Below are positions 20,222 through 30,689 of a stretch of DNA of 31,888 nucleotides, one piece after another. A program made the position numbers and the translations under genes. This DNA comes from Saccoglossus kowalevskii (Eukaryota; Hemichordata; Enteropneusta; Harrimaniidae). Location: assembly GCF_000003605.2 (NCBI RefSeq), contig NW_003130854.1, positions 643,462 through 675,349 of the forward strand. The letters are read 5' to 3'. The notes beneath the pieces were generated by a model. The model had not been told where the DNA came from. It did no database searches and saw only the letters and a program-made list of their open reading frames with translations. The stretch's first letter is position 1. Each line of letters begins with the position of its first letter.

Positions 20222-20452
20222 TCAGCCCCCAAGTGACTGTGCTGCGAACACCAGAAAACGATCTTGATTCCGGGAAAGGACGCTGCAAGAAGGACTTTCT
20301 CTGTGAAATGTTGACCGAAGAGCACCGAGTTTAAGCTGCGAGAACTGCTTTGCAGAAAAGAACCCGCCATCTTGCTTTACTGCTACCGAGGGGACATCGC
20401 CGCGCAAACCAGGATCATTGTCTGCGTTGTTACTGAATTGTTCACGGCGCAT
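20222..20452 (-). CDS. Candidate short frame in a GC-richer island, unidentified
   Basis: A 76-codon minus-strand frame starting MRREQFSNNADNDPGLRGDV. Its base composition is clearly more GC- and CpG-rich than the flanks, and the residue mix is normal. It could be a first exon, a fragment of a mobile element, or a chance frame in a CpG-rich patch. No motif recognised. Confidence 0.25.
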   Translation of the reverse strand: MRREQFSNNADNDPGLRGDVPSVAVKQDGGFFSAKQFSQLKLGALRSTFHRESPSCSVLSRNQDRFLVFAAQSLGG

Positions 20453-20459
20453 CTTTGAA

Positions 20460-21640
20460 CCAGCTTTTAATCCAGCCTGTGCGGTCTTCTTTTAGTTATG
20501 AACTGGTCAGTTATTTAGTAGCCAACATTACATTGTATTTTGAAATACGAAACATTATATTGCTATTGACGAACATTTCCGTTGTTGTTGTTTTATTTGT
20601 GCTACTTCGTTGTTTTCGAATATATTATAGTGTATTTTAATTGCTGATTATTTTATCTTTATTTGACAAGTTAGTCGTCCCCAGGCGGTATAAATGCCTG
20701 TATGCTCCTCACAACGCCAAGTTAGCTAGCCCAAGATTCGAATACGATTTTTAGCTCCCGTGAACCGGAGCTTATGTGGTACTGGTGTCTGTGACTAAAA
20801 TTTGTTCCACTGATAACTCGAGATCTACAATTTCAATTCAAGCGAAATTTGGCACACAGCTAATATATGATGAGTAGATGTGCCCATTAGATTTTGGTGC
20901 AATGCCATGCATATTAATTAGCTTATTATTGCATTAATTAATTTATAACAAGTGGTCTTTGACTTGGGTGAGTAGCCTAATTTGCATATTGTGATACCAG
21001 TATTTTTGCGACAGAATACGTTAATATTTCATTGGAAGGTCTGAAAATGCGAGTTTTAGTACATAATGATTTAATATATCATGATGGATGTTATTTGATC
21101 AGATACAGCAACTAAAACATCAAATTTATGCGGTTTATCAGTATGGCGAGTACGCATGCACAGTTACAAGGGTACGTGACGCAGTCATTTTTTCAGTTTG
21201 AAGAAAAAACATTATTCCCATTGTCTTGTTCTCCGACGTTTTTAACGCAATCACACCTGTTATAATCGATATAGAAGTATTTCTACCATTACGAGAAGTA
21301 ATTCTTTCTGGTGAGTACGTTTATTGATTCTTTCTGGGTTTTTTTCACCTTTTTTAGCCATATTTTTTGTTCTCTGTTTTTCCAGACATGGGCAGCATCA
21401 TACACTGAGTTTGACCATGGTTTGACCGAGACTGACGGTATTTTACTCCCTTTTTATTTCCGTCACGTGGGGGTTCAATTCTACCGAATCGGACAGTTTA
21501 ACAATGTTATGAGCTGGTCGGCACATTTGTTATTCCTCTCTTCTGCACTTTTCTATTAAAATAGCCACTTATTTTTACCATTGCTATTTTCGTTAAAGCC
21601 AACATGGCGCTACTCCCGGTCCTACTAATTACTGCTCGGA
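20460..21640. other. Interval without recognised gene
   Basis: About 1.2 kb. Holds a small hairpin, AGCTCC/GGAGCT, near 20753-20772 and several CpG-rich patches, but no coding region that I can support. The 82-codon plus-strand frame at 21311-21559 is rich in F and S and has no motif. Confidence 0.35.
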
Positions 21641-21644
21641 ACAA

Positions 21645-21659
21645 ATGGGACTGCCCGGG
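21645..21659 (+). repeat. Inverted repeat ATGGGACTGCCCGGG, left arm
   Basis: A 15-bp string whose exact reverse complement lies at 23786-23800. The two arms bracket the TIR element at 22157-23769, but asymmetrically (about 500 bp on the left, 17 bp on the right). They may be the ends of an older element into which the TIR element inserted. Confidence 0.7.
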
Positions 21660-21754
21660 ACCGATTCAACTATTTAAGACAGGAATTTGACTGATTTTTG
21701 AATACTTCCCCGCTAAATGTATTACCTCCTACCAGTGCTCAAATGATCATGCTT

Positions 21755-22090
21755 TTTATTTTAGCCACGTTGCGCACTGACCGGTAATCTCGGGTGCCGA
21801 CATTGTTGCACTGTATCAACGTAATCCCAATGCAACTTTGAATGAACTGTAAATGCTGCGTTCAGTCTAGAAAATACTATCGCAAAACATGTGGAAATAA
21901 TACATTTAACAGCAGAATACGCCCTTGTAAAGTGAAGTGACTTCTAAAGACTGAATGTTTCTTGCAAACTTTGTATACGGGGCCAGTTTTAGTTATAAAC
22001 CGACGTTTAGCTTCATGTTTATGTCCTACCATATGACAACAGCCGAACAAATTATGGTTGTTTTTTGAGCGGATCGCCAACCAGACTACC
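21755..22090 (+). repeat. Dispersed repeat fragment, copy 2
   Basis: Plus-strand partner of the repeat at 595-800, sharing the YQRNPNATLN-encoding stretch near 21810-21850 and GCGGATCGCCAACCAG near 22069. About 160 bases between them are absent from copy 1. On the minus strand the extra part reads HKHEAKRRFITKTGPVYK, of unknown origin. Confidence 0.65.
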
Positions 22091-22156
22091 AGATTGTTTT
22101 TGTTAGCAAGGACCATGAATGTTACTATTTCAATATATCTTTAGAACAGTGTATAA

Positions 22157-23769
22157 AGGGAGAGTAGGAAATCAAACGGGCGGTTCACCGCGGTACACCG
22201 TGGAGAGCCGCAGACTGCTTATAATTAGGGGTCTCTACCGCGGTGGCCACCGGTACCGGTTGCAACCGCGGTCGTAGGACAGATGTGAAATACGTACTTA
22301 ACAGTTTCCTTTGTGATTCCATGAGTCTTTGTTTCAAATAGCTGTTTTTATATCGAGAAGATTACGAGCATCGCTGGCATGGAAATACTAAGCATATGGT
22401 AATACTATCGGCATGTATTTTATTAATATAAAAATCCATAAGTCCAATGCTGTATACGAATTGTTGTTGCGTGAAACAATGTTGTATTTTATGCATGTAT
22501 TATCACCCATTCCAAGAGTAAAAGTCGTAACTTTCGAAGGTACAAGTATTATGACTCGATTTTTTGAACAAATGTTAAGTATACACTATATCGTTTTGCG
22601 TCAAACTGGGTGGCCCGAATTTAAATGTCAGTGCGTGAACTCATTGAGGTCATTGCCCCCCACGTAATTCAAACACGTGGTTATTAGAGTTCAGTCGAAA
22701 TGTACGCGAATAATGCGATCGAAGTGCGCTGCGAGTTTATTTTAGAAAAAATTACCATTACGCGTGATATTGTATGGTTAATATTTCGTATAAAATAATT
22801 CGCCGATGAGTCACAGTTATTTAAATTATTTTCAAGTCGGTTAGTGTCCCAACAATAATAAAAATAACTTAGCAATGTATTGCATTTACTAAGTTGAAAT
22901 ATTTAGAGCCCGTGCAATACTGTAAACATATTTGCGTTATTAGAAAAGCAGCACACAAAGTAAACGGTGTTGAAATCTTCAAAGCCAATACAGAGTTGGA
23001 TACAAGTTGTGTTATTACAGTACCGCTGGATATGATAACAAATTTACGAGATCGAAGCGCGGACCAAGAAAGAAACGGGCTGTTAAGGTAACGCGCCAGT
23101 TCAGTGCGTGACTTGGGGGTCAAACTTCGGTCAACACACACTTGATGTCAGCATCGGCGCGTAGCAAGTTTCGCAACGTACTTGAAGTTCAATTGTGCCC
23201 CAAAATTATGTCGACGATCACTCAATTGTCGCAGCGCATGTTGTACCAAGTCCATGATACACCCCGTTTCAACTTCGGCTTGCTTTTCCTTCTTAGTGCA
23301 TGTTCTTGTTCACGTAAATGCGACCTCTCTCACCAATGTATTAAAACACTTTGAAGTTATACTTATGCGTGATTATATTTGGTCTACGCGAAACATTAAC
23401 CTTTCTAAACATTTTCTGAGACCATACATGATATATATTCACAAAATAATGCGATCATATTTTATATTATGTTGATCTCTACGTCTTTCTGGATCGTTTT
23501 GTGATTTTATTCCAAAGCTCAGGCAAATAAAATAATGTCAACTATTATAGACTAGTTTCCTAGCTTTTGGCTCAGCCAAATTAGTTTAATTTTTCATTAG
23601 AACTTTGTGACCTTTTTAATTTCCCAGTTCTTTGTGTTCATTAATGGTCTTGACAATAAGTGTGAATTGCTATGCATAAATTTGCATAAAATGTAGTCGA
23701 CCGGCGAGCACCCACCACCACCGCGGTAATGACCGCGGTGCACCGCCCGCTTGATTTCCTACTCTCCCT
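22157..23769. mobile_element. PIF/Harbinger-type TIR element, probably non-autonomous, 1613 bp
   Basis: The left end AGGGAGAGTAGGAAATCAA and the reverse complement of the right end match for about 40 bp with few changes. A TAA duplication flanks the element (22154-22156 and 23770-23772). Just inside the ends lie five copies of the palindrome ACCGCGGT (22187, 22237, 22265, 23720, 23732; start positions), the kind of subterminal motif a transposase could bind. A 3-bp TAA target and an A/G-rich terminus fit PIF/Harbinger. The interior has only short frames (for example 22894-23091 plus and 22869-23141 minus) without a recognisable transposase or Myb partner, so it is probably mobilised in trans. 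Confidence 0.82.
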
Positions 23770-23785
23770 TAAGTGAGTATTTTCG

Positions 23786-23800
23786 CCCGGGCAGTCCCAT
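23786..23800 (-). repeat. Inverted repeat ATGGGACTGCCCGGG, right arm
   Basis: Exact reverse complement of 21645-21659. Confidence 0.7.
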
Positions 23801-23804
23801 GCTG

Positions 23805-24600
23805 ACGTTGCGTAATTTTAACAATGTGACGAAATGTTGAACGGCTCTAATCGCAGATTCTTACTTGCTAATTTTCAGCTACGCAACTTTCTTCAAATAA
23901 AAAATTTTGGTCACTGTTTTTTCAACCGTCGAAATTATCGCAGTGACGCCATTTTTTTTCATTGTGTTTGATTTTGACGAACAGGATTTTATGCTCCATT
24001 TATTTCTGTTAGCAAACTTCATATTTACCCATTCTCTGCCCAGGTGGGCAGTTTAACGTTATTAAAAGTTGGTGGGCAAATTCTTTTTCGTTTCTTTGTT
24101 GTATTTTCCTTTTTTAAGTAGTACATTGTCACCAATGCTATTTTTTAAATTCAAGTTCAATTTCACTTTGTACGTCATATTCATCAATAGACAAAATCGA
24201 AGGTAGAGTCCTGTACAACTTTCTGCCAAGTCAGTACAATGTATGTCATTACCACACAGACAAGCCGATATAACATGGTATTACTTTTCAAGACAACAGT
24301 ATGCAATGCAATATCACTGGACATTACAAACAAGTGAATATCACACAATCATGTCAGTATACAATACGAAGAGCAGTCTTCCCAACAAAGTGGAAGTGAC
24401 ATTTATGGCATTCATAACTGTTCATTCATTATTTATGTAATGGTACACTACCAGTATTGTGCTTCCCAGTGTTCACCTGCATGATATTCGCTAATATCTC
24501 TTCTTTTCCCTTTCAGGTTTGCTGTGTACTGCGTGATTATATCAAAAAATAAATATATAAAGTAACATCAGAAACGCACCATATACCACACAAACATTAG
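23805..24600. other. Interval without recognised gene
   Basis: Contains a short palindrome, TGCCCAGGTGGGCA, near 24039 and a 65-codon plus-strand frame at 24243-24440 with no recognised motif. Nothing else supported. Confidence 0.35.
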
Positions 24601-24614
24601 CACATTAACATACT

Positions 24615-24740
24615 ATCTGAGAAATTATCTAAGAATCTGAGAATTATCTAAGATCTGCAACTGAGAATTATCTGTAAGATCTGTGATCTAGATTTACCTT
24701 AAAACTATCTAAGAATCTGTGGCCCAGACCCGTCTAAGAA
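24615..24740 (+). repeat. Degenerate short tandem repeat (CTGAGAATTATCTAAGA-like)
   Basis: Six or so imperfect units built from GAATTATCTAAGA and AAGATCTG words occur back to back. Unit length varies from about 17 to 25 bp. Confidence 0.75.
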
Positions 24741-24952
24741 TTATCAAAGAGTTGTGACAAAGAGTCATTGAGGTTGAATTTTTACAAAATCACTGAAATA
24801 AATAAATTCTGATTTATTTGGCACATATATATCCAAAATTCAAAGTAGTCAATTATCATCATTCATTATATGACATGAAAGTTAAGAGAAGCCGTAGAAA
24901 GTACAATGAAAAAAAATTATGCTTGATAAGCGACGGACAGTTGCAGGTTGTT

Positions 24953-25088
24953 CATACTTGATGTTTATTGTGCATGTACCTTGAACCCGTTTTTATCTTG
25001 CAAAGGCATTTTATTATGCTTATCAAGTATTTACTGTTGCCATGTTAGTTCTTGCACTTGATGTTTATTGTGCATGGTACCTTGGCAA
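24953..25088 (+). repeat. Two direct copies of a 27-bp motif 101 bp apart
   Basis: CTTGATGTTTATTGTGCATG followed by TACCTTG occurs near 24957 and near 25057, the second copy with one extra G. Both are preceded by GTTC and a short variable word, suggesting a roughly 100-bp tandem unit. Confidence 0.75.
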
Positions 25089-25099
25089 CTACCCCTTCA

Positions 25100-25830
25100 A
25101 AAAAGGAATGCCACTACAGCTGAATTTTTCATTTGTATTTTGAGATAGCGAGCAGGGATAATTTTTGTTCTATACACATTTCAGAGCTTTATCTCGGTAC
25201 CAAAATTGTGAAAAGTTTGTTTTTATTTTATTTGCACATTTCTACCTGATTTTCATAAATACTTTGGGACAAATTATCCAAATGGACAATTGTCAGTTTC
25301 AACCTGTAGTAGATAACTTCATCCTTCACACACAAGCATGATCACCAGATTGGTTTAAAATTTTCAGTTTATTGATAAATATGTAAACTACCAAAGTGAC
25401 TCTACTTTTATGTTATAATTACAACCTGTGCAAGAAACATTGAACACAACTGCAAGATTTATCATGTAAACTCTACATACCAAAAAAGTTTCACTCCATG
25501 TGAATGGATAAGTGTGGCCACTTTACATTTAGCATAAACAGAATAATAAAGAAGGTAGAACAATCCTCATCTGAACAATACTGGTGAAATCAATGCCACT
25601 GTACTTCTTTCACCAGGCTTTCAGAAACTAGTTTAAACTTGCTTTACTCACTAAATCCAAAGCAGTTTTTATTGTAAATGTAATAACTCCCTGCTTGCTA
25701 CCTTAAATCAAGTTACAAATCATTTTCAAACCTAAAGATATTTAAAATAAAGAAACCATGCAATCTACTTTCTCACGCAACTCTTGTTTTTCTAAATATC
25801 CAGAACTACTATGTCTTGTTAATAGCAGAC
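25100..25830. other. Interval without recognised gene
   Basis: AT-rich; no frames or repeats that I can support. Confidence 0.35.
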
Positions 25831-25834
25831 TTAC

Positions 25835-26002
25835 CTGGACAAAATCCAGGATAGCAGCTTGTAGTTTTACCTCTGTCCAGAGTCATTTCTCAGATGCCTG
25901 AACACATTTTCTTGACTTCGTCCAAAGATAGTGACCAGTTGTGCAGGTGCACTTCATTTTAGCTTTGTTTAATCTATCAAGTATGGCAGACTGCCAGCCA
26001 TT
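25835..26002 (-). CDS. Candidate 168-nt exon with one in-frame TGA, unidentified
   Basis: Minus strand: acceptor GAAATTTAG at 26004/26003, then exactly 56 codons in phase 0, then a strong donor CAG|GTAAGT at 25835/25834. The reading is NGWQSAILDRLNKAKMKCTC, then TGHYLWTKSRKCVQASEK, a TGA (25883-25885), and LWTEVKLQAAILDFVQ. The combination of good splice sites, a length divisible by three and a balanced composition argues for a real or formerly real exon; the TGA argues for decay. An alternative donor, GAG|GTAAAA, lies inside. No family recognised. Confidence 0.4.
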
Positions 26003-26007
26003 CTAAA

Positions 26008-26823
26008 TTTCAAAATGTAGACTTTTTATATGTCAATTTCTCAAAGATGTGACTAGTTTTATTGATACTGGCTGCAAAGATGGAATGACCACTCGTACAT
26101 GGGATGTAATTTTATTTCCCAATACAAGGAAATATAACCATCAAAATCTATTCTCTCCTATCCATTATTTCTCTATGATGACCAATTTTGTGTAGAACTA
26201 GGAACTGATTCAAATGAGTCATTTGAAAAAAAAAGTATAGCTCCCTCATATGTCATAGTTTCTCTGACATTTTGATCGACTTTATTGATATTTGGTAAAA
26301 GTATTATCGACCTACATGCAATTACATTCACTTATTATGCAAAGCCTATACCTTTACAATACCTTTACTTACTATGATCACACAGAAGCTATTTAGCTTA
26401 ACTTTGATTTATGAAAACGGGAGATTCGCACCGGAGCCCAAATCCGGCACATTCAGCAAAATGTCTCATACGATCACATCTTTAATGACGTTCTCTGTGG
26501 ATGTTTCTTATTGCTTTGAGGCAAAAAAGATAGCCGACTTAAATGATGCTTTTGGTGTCTGAAATATGTTGAAAGTACTGACACTCCAAGCATTTACATT
26601 CATACAGTTTGGATTGGCAAACAGCTGGTAAATAATGCTGCAGCCGATAAAAGTAAATTGTTTGATGGAATTTACCAATGTGAAGTTGACTATGCAAAAT
26701 ATGTTGTTTTTCCGATTTACAAATCTGTTAATTTTTCAAAAATGTCCCTTGAACATTTTCCAAAAGATATGCACTATTTAAATAACTGTTGGTTTGCCAT
26801 TTCAACATCTATAAACAATATCT
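26008..26823 (+). pseudogene. Decayed coding-like region, unidentified
   Basis: The plus strand can be read as a chain of open blocks joined by frame changes: RLFICQFLKDVTSFIDTGCK near 26020, DDQFCVELGTDSNESFEKKS near 26180 (with a TGA at about 26270), ENGRFAPEPKSGTFSKMSHT near 26410, and a last block near 26570-26823 with TPSIYIHTVWIGKQLVNN and LEHFPKDMHYLNNCWFA, ending in TAG. The last block, nearly 90 codons without a stop, is the best supported. No family recognised. AT-rich DNA can give such frames by chance. Confidence 0.3.
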
Positions 26824-26849
26824 AGAAAAGGTTGTAATTTATGATTATT

Positions 26850-28330
26850 GACTTCAGAAACATTTTATAAAAATCGTAGAATAATGTTTTTGTAAATAAT
26901 ATATTTGTGTGTTTATGACATACATGTACGTATTGTTAAAAGACAGGCATAAAAACAGTTTTATACTGGCAACAACACTATTACCATAAAATGGAATGGT
27001 CGTGGTGGACGTCAATATGACAAAACTCATCTGATGGGACACATGTTAGTCAGCTGGGAAAATCAACACTAGTTTTTATGATAAGTACATGTATACTGAA
27101 TTCAGCTCATTGATTATTGCGTATAAGTACTGACAGCGCTAAAGCAACGTGCAAAAGCCGTTGTTTGTGATGTAAGCGAATGAGAGTTTTAATATAAAAT
27201 GTCACGTTTTGTAAATTCAATAACATTTTGTGGATTTCATGTATAAAAAATTATATTTATCACAACAAACGTATTGTTTTTGATTCAAAATAATGTTTTT
27301 ATTTAATTACGAAATTACTTGGTGCGGTGATATTTCTAATATTGTGCACCAACTATCATCCGTCGAATCACAAATGTCAAAATGAAATGCAAGAGACGTG
27401 TTTGCTCTTCAGACTTCATTATTTGGAATGGCGAGTTTGTAATATTCGGGTCTATTTAAAAAAAAAAAAAAAAAAACGCGACCAGATATTTCATATTTTT
27501 CGGTCGGTTGCTGAGGGCAACAAAACAATTTGTTTTTGGCCATATGAGTTGTACAATCTTTACTCACTTTTCTGGAGTATTAAAATTTAGAGTTAGGTCA
27601 TAATCTTCACTTGTTTGTGTAGAATATAGAATATACATGCTTAGTTTCAAGAATTTTCCTAAATATTAAACACTGCTGAATTAACAAATTGTGCAGGCAT
27701 TTAGAAATACAAAGCTGTATGGATGTGTCAACATTAATTAACACATGTAATATTAACTTGCCAAGAATTTTATAATTTCTAAATTTTACAATTACTCTTG
27801 ACTTTCTGCCATTTGAAATAACAATTCAGTACATGCATTTCAACTTTACAACGCAAATCATCAACTGCAATCATTCATTAATGTTAGGGGATATAGTGTA
27901 CACACAACATCTTCTGTTGGTTTTGTGGAATATTCTTGCTGGTCCATGTCTGGCCACTGGTTTTCCTCTTGTTCTTCATGTATTTGACCACAACTTTATC
28001 ACAATCGATATTAATTACCTCAGCTAGGTAAATATGAACCAGCCTCTTTCATTTTGACTGCAGTTTGATGGCACCAAAATCACCAATTTTAGGTTTTCTG
28101 TAAGTTAACAAGGAAATACATATTTACAGTTTCTGTTACTCTACATATTATATCATCTCACCAAAAATTAGTCATAAATCATAAGTATTAAATGCAACAA
28201 ACGGTATTGGCTTTCATATCATTTTCTGTAGTAGTGGTTTTAGGTTGTTCTCCTGTGGTTACAGAATCACTGGCTGCATGGCAACTTCCACCATTGGCAT
28301 TGACGTCACATATTCTGTTTTGCTTTGCAT
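26850..28330. other. Interval without recognised gene
   Basis: About 1.5 kb of AT-rich sequence with a poly-A run near 27458-27475. No supported gene. Confidence 0.35.
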
Positions 28331-28339
28331 CACTTTCTG

Positions 28340-29100
28340 TCACCTGGTTAGATGTTTTTTTTTCCCTCCAACATAATCATGAAAAGGGCATTGGTGACCC
28401 CCAGCTTCTGGAGAGCATTGTTGACAAAAACATGACAGTTGTTTAGTCAAGACTAATCCATTTTTCCCTGTACTGCTTACAGCATGTAGTTTTCTGGTAC
28501 CAGGTAATGTTTGGTAAATTCTGTGGTCGTGTTCTCCGTAGATGTCTTCTTTACCTATGCAAAGAAAAGTTCTCTTAGAATTTTCATACAACTTCTGCCG
28601 CGAATTGTATAATGATTTGCCAACTTGTTCCAGCTCATATCTGTCATACACATACAAATCATGTGCATTTGTTACTTTGAATTGTTGTTTATTGATAGCT
28701 TTGGCAATGTTGCATTTTACAATTGCGCCCAGACCATCACATATTGATTTACCATGACTGGTCTCATAGAAATTACGTTGTATTTTCACTCCAAAAACCT
28801 TTTCTGAATAGGAGATATCTGAAAACGCTACGTTTTCTTCATATTGAGCTGTTGGCCCATCTGTGAATTCCTGTATCTCTGAATTGTACATTTGATGCTC
28901 GGAGACTTTCTATCACTTGTGACTTGAACGAATGAACAGCATGGGCATCATGTTTGAGGTCATCCGTAATGCATATGAATGAATGTTTCACAACAGTTGG
29001 TTTACCATTAATTTCCTCAACAGATGCAGTGAAAGTAGTGGATAGTGATAGGTCCTGATCCCAATATGCACTTTGAAGTTCATCTAGATAGTTAGAAACA
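28340..29100 (-). pseudogene. Invertebrate TDGP/SHGK-motif protein family (transposon-associated, function unknown), frameshifted
   Basis: The minus-strand acceptor AAATATTTCAG at 29102/29101 opens a frame with SNYLDELQSAYWDQDLSL and FICITDDLKHDAHAVHSF. A frame change near 28880 leads to IQEFTDGPTAQY, then FYETSHGKSICDGLGAIVK, GTRKLH and the Cys-rich SCFCQQCSPEAGGHQCPF. The order W-x-D-Q, SDDL-x-HD, (T/S)DG-x-x-x-QYK, F-x-x-x-SHGK-x-x-x-DG-x-G and a C-terminal PGTR matches a family of uncharacterised proteins, multicopy in many invertebrate genomes and likely transposon-derived. Spaced aspartates could form a DDE-type site, but this is inference. The frameshift makes it a pseudogene or a mis-assembled exon. 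Confidence 0.72.
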
Positions 29101-29668
29101 CTGAAATATTTTTGCCAAGACAGTAAAAACATGAACACTGCCATCATAAATAGAAAAACTTGCACTTGTAGATCATCAACTTGCTCACTACTTCTCCATT
29201 ATCAGCACCCTGATCATTATATATATTTCTAAAACCAAATTTATCATGCATTTGTATTTCCAAATTTGCACAAACAATATGACAAAAATAAAATTATTTA
29301 TCACTACGATGTAAGTGGAGTACGGTAAGGAAGTAGTGTTTTGGTTTCGTGGCGGTGTGTGGATCGTCATATTTCAAATTTGTTACACATACAACATGTC
29401 ACATAAAATTGTTTTGTGATTAGATCAATTTTGACCGTTTGGCAGCTATTTGAGACCCAAAACTGTGCAGATTTTGATTAAGAGGGACTATAAATTACAT
29501 GCATCTAATACAACATTCTTTTTACGTTGTTAAATTAATGTCAATGAAGTTGCAGTATTACTAGTATGTCGATTTTTTAGAATGTATGTATGTTAAAATA
29601 AATGTAAACTTTTCCTTACCATAGTATATTCACAGATGGGTGGCTTGTATAACACAGATCTTAAGAAC

Positions 29669-29873
29669 CTAGATAGCTATTACATATGCATGTTTAATTT
29701 TTTTATTGGTTTTCTGTTCCCATTTTGCGCATTGCAGCACATCATTTCGTCTCTGCTCCTCTTCAATTTTAGAATTTTTCAACTTTTCGACTGCTGCATT
29801 TACTGAGTCATTATAAATGCTGATTTCTTCCTGCAGCTGGTGTATTTCATCATATTGCTCTTCTGTACCAGAT
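29669..29873 (-). pseudogene. Coiled-coil exon of a Myb/SANT-like gene
   Basis: A strong minus-strand acceptor (TTAATTACTTTCAG) at 29874/29873 opens SGTEEQYDEIHQLQEEISIY, then VEKLKNSKIEEEQRRNDVL, ending in a basic tail. The (R)SGTEE start followed by an acidic coiled coil is the usual continuation of invertebrate Myb/SANT-like proteins, and the expected upstream Myb exon lies at 30056-30281. The predicted join needs a one-base phase correction. Confidence 0.6.
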
Positions 29874-30055
29874 CTGAAAGTAATTAATAATGGAAAGACT
29901 AAACAAAAACATGGAAAAACAAATCTTAAAGACAAATATATTAATGCTATAAAAACGTTTGAAAGCAGGTGTGATTTTCTTTGAAAAAAAATTGTCTTTC
30001 AGATGAATCATATACACAATGCCATATGGCTAAGCCCTTAAACTATTATACATAC

Positions 30056-30281
30056 TTTTTCAATGCTTTCCATCATCGGTCTTAAATTTGTCAATCAAAA
30101 GCGCACAGTGTTCATGCACAGCTCAAGCAGTTAACCAGGCTCCCAAGCATCTGAAAGAGCTCTTGTTATCCCCATCCATTCTGCAGAGGTCTCGGGCCTG
30201 TTCGCCACAACCTATTTCAGAAGGTCAATATCATGTGTTACTAACCATCTGAATAAGTGTTCCCTCATGGGAGTGGCCATT
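30056..30281 (-). pseudogene. Myb/SANT-like domain exon, with stops
   Basis: Minus strand: acceptor CATTGCAG at 30282, then ATG at 30280. The frame reads MATPMREHLFRWLVTHDIDL, a TAG, then VVANRPETSAEWMGITRAL with the central tryptophan. After stops the frame changes to AVHEHCALLIDKFKTDDGK, which is the third helix and linker of this domain type. A donor, GTATGT, follows at 30056/30055, leading to the coiled-coil exon. The family consists of DNA-binding proteins, frequently derived from transposons. Several stops and a frame change indicate a pseudogene. Confidence 0.65.
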
Positions 30282-30689
30282 CTGCAATGTATAATCAGAA
30301 TTTATTTAGTTTCATTTAAAGTTACTGGTTAGTACACGTCGCCTATTGAGAACGTGGTCATAAATGCCCGGCGTCGTCTGCTTTGTTTACATAACAACGA
30401 GCTGACAGTTGTGTACATTTTGAGTAGGTGCAAAAACAAGCTATGCATCCAATATTTCACCATAAATTGCTCTCAGTTGATCCATCCATATCGAAAAAAA
30501 AAAGCGGGTGACCCACCCCATCATTATATTTTAAAACGTGCTGCGCCCCGAAAAAACAAACAAACATTAACAGTTTTGGATCTGGCATGATTACAAAATG
30601 CATTGTATGTGCAGTAAAAATATCATGGTTTGCCATAATTTTTACTGTTTGCATTTAATAGGCCTTACCATATTTTGTAAGATAATCTA

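Noticed and set aside
21468-21490. tRNA-like B box (GGTTCAATTC)
   Set aside because: No matching A box, acceptor stem or anticodon arm could be folded around it.
22413-22667. 84-codon plus-strand frame inside the TIR element
   Set aside because: No transposase motif; it was kept only as part of the non-autonomous element interior.
27327-27590. 87-codon plus-strand frame containing a lysine run
   Set aside because: The lysines come from a poly-A tract and the rest has no recognisable motif.
28192-28446. Plus-strand hydrophobic frame looking like a membrane protein
   Set aside because: It overlaps, antisense, the C-terminal Cys-rich end of the TDGP/SHGK protein; the hydrophobicity comes from T-rich codons.
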